This document shows positions 44,680-52,843 of a stretch of 64,000 bases of DNA, in pieces. How positions within the stretch are numbered: position 1 is the stretch's first letter; every line of letters begins with the position of its first letter. This DNA is from Streptomyces sp. ISL-10 (GTDB taxonomy: Bacteria; Actinomycetota; Actinomycetes; Streptomycetales; Streptomycetaceae), in NCBI RefSeq assembly GCF_018614575.1, contig NZ_JAGGOJ010000032.1, positions 1 through 64,000 of the forward strand, read 5' to 3'. The notes beneath the pieces were generated by a model. The model was not told where the DNA came from. It saw only the letters and a program-made list of their open reading frames with translations, and did not search any database. The position numbers and the translations under genes are program-made.

Positions 44680-45470
44680 GGTCCGAGCTGGAGTTGAGCG
44701 CCCCGGGCACGCGTGGTTCGGAAGAAGTCGGTCAGTGGTGCCGACCCGTTCGACTTGGCTTTGGGGCGCGGCTCCGTACTGGTAACGCGTTCGCGAATCG
44801 TGCGGTCGCTCGTACGCAGCGCCGTGGCGAGTTGGTCACGCAGCTCGTCGGGGAGCTTTCCTGCTCCGAGCGCGCACGCGTCCACGATGTCCCGGCAATT
44901 CTTCTGCTGTCCGTCGGTCGCGAGCGCGGTGAACAAGGGATGCGTCAGGCTCTCGCGGGCGGCGTATCCGTCGTTCAGGACCGGGTCACCCGTGGCGAGG
45001 GCGGCGAGGACGGCGACCTGGCGGCCGTCGAGCATGCGCTGTCCGATGCCGCGGTGTGCCTCGACGTGGGCGAGGGCTTCGGTCCAGCGGCCGGCAGTGG
45101 TCAGGGCGCGTGTGCCGTCGGCGAGGAGGACGCTCCACAGCCAAGTGCGGACAACTTGGCGGTCGTCGGCGTCCGCTACGAGGATTGCGGGTATGGCGAT
45201 GTCCTCGACCTGGGCGGGGCTTCGAGTGGTGACGGCGTCGAACAGTGTCACGAGGCACTGAAAGGCCGTCCTCGGCCCGCCCGGCGCGGATTTGCAGGCG
45301 TGCGAGGTTGACGACGGGCTCGAGGGCGCGGATCGCGGCCCTGCCGGACATGGCGGGGTGCAGGTAGGCAGCAGCATGCTGCCGGCACATCGTGCGGGCA
45401 TCACCCGGGGTACCGACGTCGGAGGCACAGCAGTTGGAGGCCGAGGGTGCCAAGCGGCGAGCGGCCTCTG
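44680..45470 (-). pseudogene. helical repeat regulator-like protein, broken
   Basis: Two frames give parts of one protein: SGRAAIRALEPVVNLARLQI, then after a frame change FQCLVTLFDAVTTRSPAQVE, IPAILVADADDRQVVRTWLW, VLLADGTRALTTAGRWTEAL, and LDGRQVAVLAALATGD. The pattern of helical pairs resembles TPR-type C-terminal regions of streptomycete regulators. The N-terminal portion is missing. Confidence 0.45.
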
Positions 45471-45559
45471 TGAAGACTCACGCCGGGTCTGGCAGGTTGG
45501 GGGAGTCGGCGCCCACAAGGCCGAGTCGGTCTTTCTGCCCGCGCCGCGATCCGCGCCGG

Positions 45560-45807
45560 CGGGCTCCGAAATCGTCACTGCCGTGCATGACGATGAGCCG
45601 ATCGTGCTCGAGGAACTGACCCGCGACCAGGTCCTCGACTGGCGAAGTCGCGCCGCGAAGGACCACCAGATCGTCCTCGACCACATCACCGAGCACGGGG
45701 AGCTCTCCGCCCGTCGCCTCTTCACGAGCACCTTCGTCGACCAAGTCCACCGCCTGCAAGGAGCACGCCACCTTGTACTGGGACACGCCATGTGGGGGCA
45801 AACATGA
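45560..45807 (+). pseudogene. linear-plasmid-type gene, C-terminal fragment
   Basis: The plus-strand frame reads EIVTAVHDDEPIVLEELTRD, VLDWRSRAAKDHQIVLDHIT, then SARRLFTSTFVDQVHRLQGA and RHLVLGHAMWGQT. It ends at 45807 and shares an ATGA overlap with the next fragment. Protein-like sequence of about 80 residues; I remember similar pairs on linear plasmids, but cannot name a function. Confidence 0.35.
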
Positions 45808-45945
45808 GCAGCGAAGTCTCCGGCGTTGACCTGGCGCGTGTTGCCCTACGTGCCGGCCAGGAGGCCGCGAAGAAGAGCGACGGCCGCGCGCGGGTTGTCC
45901 GTCACTCGGGCCGTCCCCAAGGCACCGTCTGCGGCGGGAAGTTGA
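45804..45945 (+). pseudogene. DUF721-like protein, 5' fragment
   Basis: ATG 45804 starts SSEVSGVDLARVALRAGQEA then AKKSDGRARVVRHSGRP, resembling the N-terminus of streptomycete DUF721-type proteins. After about 45 codons the similarity ends and the sequence joins the region upstream of the peptidase gene. Its start overlaps the stop of the preceding fragment. Confidence 0.4.
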
Positions 45946-46109
45946 CCACACCGGCCCGCGGCGGGGCCCGCCTGCGCCGTGCACCCGCCGGCTGCCGAGC
46001 CGCCAGGCCGGCCTGCCCGGCGGCCCACCGGGCAGGCCGGCCGTGACGAGTGGTAGCCACGGCGGCGTACCGCCCGTGATACTTCCGCCCACCCGACGGA
46101 AGGAATCCC

Positions 46110-47357
46110 GTGTCCCGAATACGCACGCGCCTGGACGTGATCGGCGTCGCCCTGCTCGTCTCCGCTTCCCTCGCACTCACCGTGTCGCCGGCCGCCGCGG
46201 CGCAACCCGCCGCCGGTGCGCAGCCCCTCACCGTGGAGGAGCAGCGCCTGCAGCGGGCCGTTCCGCAGGAGATACTGCGACGCAGCGGATTCGACGGTGT
46301 GACGCCCGCCTTCACCCGCGCGCTCGCGAAGGCTAGGACCTACGGGCAGGCCGAGCGGACCGTCGTCCGGCAGGGCGCGGCGCTGTGGGCGCGGGCGGTG
46401 GACCGGGCGCAGGGGCGCGGATGGGCGCAGGGCGACCTGAGCCGTGACGACGACCGGCCGCTGTACTGGGCCCGGCTCGGCATGACGGCGCATCTGCGCC
46501 AGTGGGAGCCGTCGTTCGGTCTGAACGACGAGCAGCGGGCGCGCCTGCTGGACCGCCTGGAGCGCACCTCGCGCGGCCAGGACTCGATGGACTTCCCTGC
46601 CGGCAAGGGAATCAAGCGCATCGTGATGACGGGCTTCGACCCGTTCACGCTGGACCGGGACATACGGATCAGCAACCCGTCCGGCGCCACGGCGCTAGCG
46701 CTGGACGGCACCTGGATCCTTACGGCGGACGGGCCGGCGAGGATCGAGACGGCCGTCTTTCCGGTGCGCTGGCAGGACTTCGCCGACGGCACGGTCGAGC
46801 GCACGCTGCGGCCACGGCTGCCGGAGGCGGATCTGTTCACGACGGTGAGCCAGGGCCGGGTGGGCCGGGTCGACATCGAGCGGTTCAACGGCGCCTGGCG
46901 CGGCGGGTTCCCGGACAACGACAACCTGTCCCGTACGGAGACGGTGCCCGTCGACGACCCGGCCACGCAGCCCCAGTGGACGACGACCACCCTCCCGTAC
47001 GCGGTGATCACCGCCGCGGACACGGGCCGTTTCCCGGTGTACGACAACACGTCGGTGACCGAGGTCCCGGCGGGCGGCGGTCCCGCGGTGGCGCGGCCCG
47101 GCGGGCCGACGCCCGGGTCGACGGCGCGCGCCGGGGGCGGCGGCAACTATCTCTCGAACGAGATCGCCTACCGCGCGACGCTGCTCCGCGACCGGCTGGG
47201 CCTGACGATCCCCGGCGGCCATGTGCACACGCCCGTGCTGCGGTTCGGGGCAGCGAACACGACGGAGGTCACCGACCCCGAGTTCGTACGCAACCGGCTG
47301 GACATCATCGCGCAGGTGCGGGCGATCATCCGTGTGACGGCGGAATCGACCGGCTGA
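46110..47357 (+). CDS. secreted pyroglutamyl-peptidase-like protein, catalytic Cys replaced by Ser
   Basis: A 415-residue exported protein with a long signal peptide (residues about 1-30). A helical region follows (RLQRAVPQEILRRSGFDGVT; RPLYWARLGMTAHLRQWEPS), then a C15-peptidase-like domain from about residue 170: KRIVMTGFDPFTLDRDIRIS, NPSGATALALDG, ETAVFPVRWQDFADGTVERT, then NYLSNEIAYRATLL and GHVHTPVLRFG. In pyroglutamyl peptidases the equivalent motif is Y-x-C-N and the His follows near the end. Here Cys is Ser349, and the mature protein contains no cysteine at all. The GTG start follows GAAGGA. Activity is uncertain. Confidence 0.75.
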   Translation: MSRIRTRLDVIGVALLVSASLALTVSPAAAAQPAAGAQPLTVEEQRLQRAVPQEILRRSGFDGVTPAFTRALAKARTYGQAERTVVRQGAALWARAVDRAQGRGWAQGDLSRDDDRPLYWARLGMTAHLRQWEPSFGLNDEQRARLLDRLERTSRGQDSMDFPAGKGIKRIVMTGFDPFTLDRDIRISNPSGATALALDGTWILTADGPARIETAVFPVRWQDFADGTVERTLRPRLPEADLFTTVSQGRVGRVDIERFNGAWRGGFPDNDNLSRTETVPVDDPATQPQWTTTTLPYAVITAADTGRFPVYDNTSVTEVPAGGGPAVARPGGPTPGSTARAGGGGNYLSNEIAYRATLLRDRLGLTIPGGHVHTPVLRFGAANTTEVTDPEFVRNRLDIIAQVRAIIRVTAESTG

Positions 47358-47489
47358 CGCCAGAGCCGGGCAACGGCCGGCCGGTGCGATCCCGGCTGCG
47401 GACGTCGTGCGTCATCGACGACACGGCGCCGCAGGTGAGCTGACCGCCGGCCGGCTTCTCCCGCGGAAGACGAGGCGGGGATGGGCCGC

Positions 47490-47600
47490 ATGAAGATCGC
47501 AGCAGCACAGTTCCCGTCCGTTCTCGGTGACGTCGAGGCCAACGTCGGCAGCATGGCTGCCCTGATCCGCGAAGCGGCCGGGCGGGGCGCCCGGTTCGTG
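47490..47600 (+). pseudogene. carbon-nitrogen hydrolase (nitrilase family), 5' stub
   Basis: ATG 47490 opens MKIAAAQFPSVLGDVEANVG then SMAALIREAAGRGARFV, the N-terminus of nitrilase-superfamily amidohydrolases (first catalytic region not reached). After about 37 codons the sequence becomes a copper-protein fragment. Confidence 0.6.
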
Positions 47601-47619
47601 TGCGAGACCGGCCCACATT

Positions 47620-47860
47620 CGCACCGACATGGACTGCGCCGACATCTGCACCGCCACCGCGTCGGTGCTCTCCCGCAACACACGGGCTACGACGCCAACA
47701 TCACCCGCGCGATGCTCCAGGCCTGCGCCACCGTTCGCAAGGCGTGCGCGGACGAGTGCGCCGACCACGCCGAACATGCAAGGACACTGCCGGGTATGCG
47801 CTGAAGCGTGCCGCCGCTGCGAGCAGGCGTGCAACGACCTGCTCGCCGCCCTCGGCTGAC
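47620..47860 (+). pseudogene. four-helix-bundle copper-binding protein (DUF326), frameshifted
   Basis: Parts of DUF326 copper-storage proteins are visible in two frames: MDCADICTATASVLSRNT, then TIRAMLQACATVRKACADEC-like sequence in the other frame, and HCRVCAEACRRCEQACNDLL in the first frame before the stop. The regularly spaced CxxxC pairs bind copper in intact members. The frameshift in the middle destroys the bundle. Confidence 0.6.
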
Positions 47861-48133
47861 CACCGACCGAACGTCGGCAGCAGTGGCAGTGCATGGCCGA
47901 GGGCTACCACCTACCTAAGCGCCATGGCCGGCAAAGAGCCAGTCGAGCCCGTTCGGAATCCGGGCACGAGGACGGCCACCACCACTGAGCACCGCCCCTG
48001 GGCGATGACCCCTTCCGCGCGCGGCTCGACCCGCCGATGCGCGTCGCCTGCGCCTCCGTCGGCGGGAAGGCGACGTCGCCGCGATGTCTCGCGCAACGGC
48101 TCGGCAGAACCGAACGGGCCGGAACCACCGTGA

Positions 48134-48175
48134 TTCCCAAGCTCGGAGTGTGTTCGATTCCCGTCATCCGCTCCA
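48134..48175 (+). other. 3' fragment of tRNA-Gly(CCC), probable attachment-site relic
   Basis: TTCCCAA (anticodon loop with CCC) begins an about 42-base match to the 3' half of tRNA-Gly. It includes TTCGATTC of the T-loop and the acceptor end CATCCGCTCCA. Upstream bases do not pair as an anticodon stem, and the T-stem arms pair poorly, so it is not a functional tRNA. A start in the anticodon loop and a strong terminator right after (48183) are what integrase attachment sites in tRNA genes look like. The other half of the pair is outside the window. Confidence 0.55.
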
Positions 48176-48182
48176 CGAGAAA

Positions 48183-48205
48183 GCCCCGGGTCGAAGACCC
48201 GGGGC
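48183..48205. terminator. strong intrinsic terminator
   Basis: GCCCCGGGTC and GACCCGGGGC form a perfect 10-bp stem with a GAA loop, followed by CTTCTTG. It sits just behind the tRNA-Gly fragment, where tRNA genes normally have their terminator, and also beyond the end of the subtilase gene on the minus strand. Confidence 0.8.
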
Positions 48206-48362
48206 CTTCTTGTCGTCCGGACCGCTGCGCATTCCGTGCCCGCTCCACGGCCGGTCCCTGTCATCGGACCCGCTCGCCGCCCTGCCCCGTTCGGCAAGAC
48301 ACGCTCGAAGAACCGGAGGCGGCCACCCCAGACGCCCGAGTGGCCACCCCACGCCGGTCGGT

Positions 48363-49460
48363 TCAGTGCTTCTTGCGGCCCTTGCCCGTGGTCACCCCCG
48401 CGGACTTCACCGCGGCCGCGGCGTCCACGACGCCCCAGCCGTAGGCCGGGGAGTAGACACCCGTCAGGCCGGTGCCCGGCTGGCGGGCCGTGCCGAGGAG
48501 CGCGTCCTCGACGTTCGACAGGGTCCGCCCCTGGGCGAAGAGCAGGGCGGCGACACCCGCCACGTGCGGCGTGGCCATGGACGTGCCGGCGTAGTAGTCG
48601 TAGTCCTTCTGGCCGCAGGACACGGATCCGGTGCCGGCCGGCACGGTGGACACGATGTCGTCCTCGCAGGAGACGAGTCCCGCGCCGCCGGGAGCGGCGA
48701 CGGCCTTGAGGTCGGGCTTGTTCGGGAGTTCGGAGAACCAGCTCTTCAGCTCGTTGCGGTCGGTGGAGGCGACGCAGATCGCGCCGGGCTCCCACGCCGG
48801 GGTGTTGCAAGCCGGGGTGGCGGAGTTCCCGGCGGCCACGATGACCGACGTGCCCTGCGCGTTGGCGTAGGCGATCGCTTCGGTCACCGACGACTCCAGA
48901 CCAGTGATGGTGATGATCTGCGTTCCCGCCAGCCCGCCGAGGCTCATGTTGATCACGTCGGCGCCGTGGTCCACCGCCCACCGTATACCGGCGGCTATGT
49001 CCTCGAAGGTGCCGCTGCCCTCCTCCAGCACCTTGACCGGCATGATCCTGGCGTTCGGCGCGACACCGGCGACACCGGTGCCGTTGCCCGCGACGGCGGC
49101 CACGATGCCGGCGACGTGGGTGCCGTGCTCGTCGCCGTTGTTCTGCCCGTCCGGGCCGCGGAAGTCGCCGTTCCCGCACGGCCCACCCGCCTTGCCGCAG
49201 CCGGTGAACGTGGCGCCGGCCACCAGGTTGCCCTTCAGGTCGGGGTGGGTCAGGTCCACCCCGGTGTCGACGACGGCGACAACGGCACCCGTGCCGGTGC
49301 TGGTGGTCCAAGCCTGTTCGGCGCGGACCTGGTCCAGGCCCCACTGGTCGCCTCTCAGCGGGTCGCCGGCGCCGGCATGTGCGAGGCCGGCCGACGTGCT
49401 CAACAGGGTGGCGGCGCCGAGAAGCGACGTGGCCAGAGTGAATCTGCGGTTGGGGGACAT
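48363..49460 (-). CDS. secreted subtilisin-like serine protease
   Basis: A 365-residue S8 protease. A signal peptide (residues 1-29, MSPNRRF then a hydrophobic core, AHA cut) is followed by a short propeptide-free mature enzyme. The triad is complete: Asp65 in VVDTGVD, His112 in HGTHVAG and Ser294 in AGTSMATPHVAG; the oxyanion Asn is in AAGNSATPACN (Asn212). Four or more cysteines could form disulfides. The propeptide common in subtilases seems absent, which is unusual. AGGAGAGG precedes ATG 49460; an open extension to 49841 belongs to the neighbouring gene. Divergence of function is unlikely: an extracellular endopeptidase. Confidence 0.95.
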   Translation of the reverse strand: MSPNRRFTLATSLLGAATLLSTSAGLAHAGAGDPLRGDQWGLDQVRAEQAWTTSTGTGAVVAVVDTGVDLTHPDLKGNLVAGATFTGCGKAGGPCGNGDFRGPDGQNNGDEHGTHVAGIVAAVAGNGTGVAGVAPNARIMPVKVLEEGSGTFEDIAAGIRWAVDHGADVINMSLGGLAGTQIITITGLESSVTEAIAYANAQGTSVIVAAGNSATPACNTPAWEPGAICVASTDRNELKSWFSELPNKPDLKAVAAPGGAGLVSCEDDIVSTVPAGTGSVSCGQKDYDYYAGTSMATPHVAGVAALLFAQGRTLSNVEDALLGTARQPGTGLTGVYSPAYGWGVVDAAAAVKSAGVTTGKGRKKH

Positions 49461-49498
49461 GTGTTCCTCTCCTGGGTGACGGACGGGAGCACCGTTGG

Positions 49499-52400
49499 TC
49501 AGCCGGCCTGCCGCGCGGTGAGGGTGAACTGGTAGTCGGCGCCGTACAGGTAGAGCAGCCCGACGTAGGCCGCGCCTGGGGCGATCACGACCTTCTGGCC
49601 CGGCGTGGCGAAGTCGCCGGTGATCGGCTTGCACGCCGAGTCGTAGAAGAACATCTGCATCTCGCCGAGTTGGCTCTCCGGCTCGGTGTACGACGCCTCG
49701 TGCAGTCCGTCGCCCCAGCCGGCCGGCAGCTTCGTGATCCACGCGTCGGCGCCCTGAGCGGCCGGCGGGGTGCCGCAGGCCGCCTGCCACGAGGCCACGG
49801 TCGCGCCGGGACGGTACGGCTCGGTGCCGGGGAGGTACCACAGCCCCTGCGGCTCACCGGCCTGGATCGTCCCCGACTCGCTGACCGGCTCGTCCGGGGT
49901 GAACGGCAGCGGCTCGACGCCCGAGGCGTTGCCGAACACCTGGAGTTCGGACAGCACGGCGTACGTCTTCGTCTCGCCCTGGACGGAGTCGACGAAGACC
50001 CGGACGTGGCTCGCGGTGACGGGTGCGTCCAGCTTCAGCGTCTGGATCTGCATGTCCGGCGCCGTGGGCCGCGGAGCCTGGGCTGCGAACGTGCCCGCCT
50101 CGACCGTCTTCCACAGCACACCGTCCGTCGACGTCTGGACCGTGAAGTCCTTGGTCGCGTTGAACCGTCCGGCCGTGGTCGGCTTGAGCGTGCTGACCGC
50201 GACGCGGGAGACCCGTGCCTCCGTGGCCAGTTTCACCTCGGCCACCTGGTGCGCGCCCGCGCTGTACGGCTTGCCCGCGTCCTTGGTCTTCCACGCGGTC
50301 GCCTCGGTGTCGTCGATCAGGAAGCTCGCGGGAAGGCCGTCGTCCTGGCTGGACGTCTTCACGACGGTCGCGCCGTTGTGCTTCGAGGCGAGGTTCGGCG
50401 CCAGCTTGAGGGTCCGCGCGGTCGTCGTTCCCGACTGCACCTGAAGGCCCCGGAACTTCTGGATGCCGAAGCCGCGCGCCTGCACGGTCATCGTGTAGGT
50501 GCCGTCGACCATCGGCGCCGAGACGACACCGCCCGAGCCCGACATGCCGAGCGGTGTCACCCGGGCCTCGAACTCACCAATGATCACCCGGGCGCCCTCG
50601 ACGGGTTCGCCGGTGGAGGCGTTCATCAGCTTGACGGCGAGCATCCCGTTGCGCGACGGGGCCGCGTGGTCGAAGCCCGGCTTCGGGTCGGTGTCGTCGG
50701 GACCTGCGGTCGCGGCCGAACGGCCCGCGCCGCGGCGGGCGAAGGCGGTCCAGATGGTGTCGGTGTTGTCGCCGTGGAAGCGGAGGGTGTCCGCGTCGAG
50801 GATGGCGTCGCGCATGTCGAGGAACGACGGAGACGGCGGGGACAGCGGCATGGCGTCGGTCACCAGGTGCTCGGCGATGTCGCTGCCCGCCTTGGTGCCG
50901 TACCGGTCGACCAGGGCGCGGCGCAGGTCCCACAGCATGGCGGTCCAGATCTCGCCGTCCGCGTGGACCTCGGGGCCCGTGATGTCGTAGCCGTAGTCGC
51001 CGTACGTCAGCGGGCTCTTGTCGTACGCCCAGTTGCGGATGCCCCGCTCGGCGTTCCCCACGGCGTACTCGCCGACCACGGCCTTGTCGTAGAGGCCCTC
51101 GCGGCCCAGGTGGTTGATGGCGTACCAGTCGCCCCAGCCCTCGCCCATCGCACCCGACTGCTCACCGCCGAGCGAGCCGAGTCCACCGCCGCCGACGTAC
51201 CGGTTGGACAGGCCGTGGCTGTACTCGTGCTGGATCACGGTCTGGTCGAAGTTGCCGTCGGCGTACGGGCCCTCGAACGCGTCGTTGATCGGCTCCCACA
51301 GGTACATGCTGGAGAACGACGGGATGCCGTCGGGCAGGGTCAGCATGTTGGCGTTGTCCCGGCCGAGGTAGGTCGGGGCGCCACCGGTCGCGGCGCCCGA
51401 GTGCGCGAGACCGCTGATCGGGTCGCCGCCCTGGCCGCCCTTGCCGAAGTTGTTGACCTGGAAGTTGCCCGCGGTCTCGGTGAAGCCGAACTGGTAATAC
51501 TCGTCGTGGATCCGGTTGTGGTGGTAGAAGAGGTTGGTCACCGCCGGGTCGCGGTCCAGCACGTACGACGGCGGCAGCGTCTGGCCCTTGGTGCGGGCCC
51601 AGTTGGCGCCGTACGCGTAGTTGAACTGCGCCGTCGGGCTGATGGGCCGGTTGTGCTGGTCGGTCGGCGCCAGGGGTGCCGTGTACTGCGCGAAGGTGTT
51701 GGCGTTGTTGCCGAGCGTGGTGGGGCCGGGCAGTCCCGCGGCGCCGCTCGGGTCGACCCAGCCGCCCGGTGACGGCGCGTTCGCGCCGAAGCTCTTGATG
51801 ACCGGCCCGCCGCCCTGGGGGGCGCCCGGGAAGTTCTCGTAGACCGTGCCCTCGGGCTCCAGGGTGCCTTCGTGGTGCACCAGGGAGTGCCTGGCCAGCG
51901 TCTTCCCGGTCGCCGCGTCGACGACCACGCCCCATGCCTCGTCAAGACTCTTGACGAACAGCACGCTGTACGCCGGGCGGGCACCGCCGGCCGTCGGGAA
52001 CGCGACCTTGCGGACGCGTTGCACCTGTGCAAACGGCCCCGCCGCGAACACCTGGTAGCCGGCCTGGGTCTCACCCGTCGGCAATGGCACGAAGTCGGAC
52101 GACGGAGAAAGCCACGACACGACAGCGGCGAGTGCGTCGGCCGGGGACGTGTCGAACCCGGCGCGCAGGCCGCCGCTGCGCACCGGGTCACCGGCGTAGG
52201 ACAGCACCCGGCCGTCCTCGGCCACGGTCACCGTCATCACGCCGCCGTGCACGGCCTCGACGCCGTCGAACGTCTGCGTGAAACTCACCACCCGGGCGCC
52301 GATGCCGGGGAGTTCGTGGTCACGCCGCACCGCGAGCGCCTCGACGTCCGCGGCCGACAGGCCGAACGCCGCGCGGTGCGCCTGCAGCCAGTCCCTGGCG

Positions 52401-52732
52401 ATCGCGAGCGGTTCGCCGGCCTGAGGACCGGTGAGATATCCGCCGGGCGCTCGCACGGTCCGAGGCGTGCCGTAGGTGGTGTTCCAGGTGACTTTCGGCG
52501 ATACGCCTTCCGGGGCGGACTTCAGCAGCGCCGCCACGGCCGCGAGCTGCTCTTCGGTGGGCGGCAGGCTCGGCAGGCCACGTCGTACGTCCGTGGAATC
52601 CTGCGGGACGTCACCGGCGACGGCCGACGCCGGGCCGGCCGGTGGGTCCTCGGTCGCGGAGGTGGCGACCGTCGGTGTCGCCATCAGCGCAGCGGTGAGC
52701 GCGGACACGACCAACTTGCGGGATGCGTTCAT
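49499..52732 (-). CDS. secreted M36 (fungalysin-type) metalloprotease with C-terminal discoidin-like domain
   Basis: A 1077-residue exported metallopeptidase. A signal peptide (residues 1-27) is followed by the FTP-type propeptide region (residues about 40-240; ARDWLQAHRAAFGLSAADV). The M36 catalytic domain has zinc ligands in HEYSH (residues 502-506) and the downstream Glu in GAMGEGWGDW. Further on come a Gly/Ser-rich linker, a Carboxypeptidase-regulatory-like part (NASTGEPVEGARVIIGEFEA) and an F5/8-type C domain (residues about 800-950; GAHQVAEVKLATEARVSRVA). A final beta-rich region holds two Cys near the end. It lies tail to head before the subtilase and divergent from a LuxR-type regulator. 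Confidence 0.95.
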   Translation of the reverse strand: MNASRKLVVSALTAALMATPTVATSATEDPPAGPASAVAGDVPQDSTDVRRGLPSLPPTEEQLAAVAALLKSAPEGVSPKVTWNTTYGTPRTVRAPGGYLTGPQAGEPLAIARDWLQAHRAAFGLSAADVEALAVRRDHELPGIGARVVSFTQTFDGVEAVHGGVMTVTVAEDGRVLSYAGDPVRSGGLRAGFDTSPADALAAVVSWLSPSSDFVPLPTGETQAGYQVFAAGPFAQVQRVRKVAFPTAGGARPAYSVLFVKSLDEAWGVVVDAATGKTLARHSLVHHEGTLEPEGTVYENFPGAPQGGGPVIKSFGANAPSPGGWVDPSGAAGLPGPTTLGNNANTFAQYTAPLAPTDQHNRPISPTAQFNYAYGANWARTKGQTLPPSYVLDRDPAVTNLFYHHNRIHDEYYQFGFTETAGNFQVNNFGKGGQGGDPISGLAHSGAATGGAPTYLGRDNANMLTLPDGIPSFSSMYLWEPINDAFEGPYADGNFDQTVIQHEYSHGLSNRYVGGGGLGSLGGEQSGAMGEGWGDWYAINHLGREGLYDKAVVGEYAVGNAERGIRNWAYDKSPLTYGDYGYDITGPEVHADGEIWTAMLWDLRRALVDRYGTKAGSDIAEHLVTDAMPLSPPSPSFLDMRDAILDADTLRFHGDNTDTIWTAFARRGAGRSAATAGPDDTDPKPGFDHAAPSRNGMLAVKLMNASTGEPVEGARVIIGEFEARVTPLGMSGSGGVVSAPMVDGTYTMTVQARGFGIQKFRGLQVQSGTTTARTLKLAPNLASKHNGATVVKTSSQDDGLPASFLIDDTEATAWKTKDAGKPYSAGAHQVAEVKLATEARVSRVAVSTLKPTTAGRFNATKDFTVQTSTDGVLWKTVEAGTFAAQAPRPTAPDMQIQTLKLDAPVTASHVRVFVDSVQGETKTYAVLSELQVFGNASGVEPLPFTPDEPVSESGTIQAGEPQGLWYLPGTEPYRPGATVASWQAACGTPPAAQGADAWITKLPAGWGDGLHEASYTEPESQLGEMQMFFYDSACKPITGDFATPGQKVVIAPGAAYVGLLYLYGADYQFTLTARQAG

Positions 52733-52843
52733 GGGCAGTCCTCGGCTGGAAGCGATGCGACGGCCACGGTCCGTCGACGCAAATGAAAGCCTCGGTTCCG
52801 CCCCCTGGACAATCCAAGAACTGCACCTATTCTTGCTTCAACC
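52733..52843. promoter_or_regulatory. divergent promoter region of the M36 protease and regulator
   Basis: Only 111 bases separate the starts of the protease gene (52732, minus) and the LuxR-type gene (52844, plus), so both promoters must lie here. CACCTATTCTTG close to the regulator start is a candidate for its -10 area; no clear inverted repeat was found. Confidence 0.5.

Noticed and set aside
48236..49535. Antisense frames over the subtilase
   Set aside because: The minus-strand gene has a full triad and signal peptide; the others have neither.
49670..51772. 700-codon open frame opposite the M36 protease
   Set aside because: Val/Gly/Arg-rich composition with no motif; a mirror of the third-position GC bias of the real gene.
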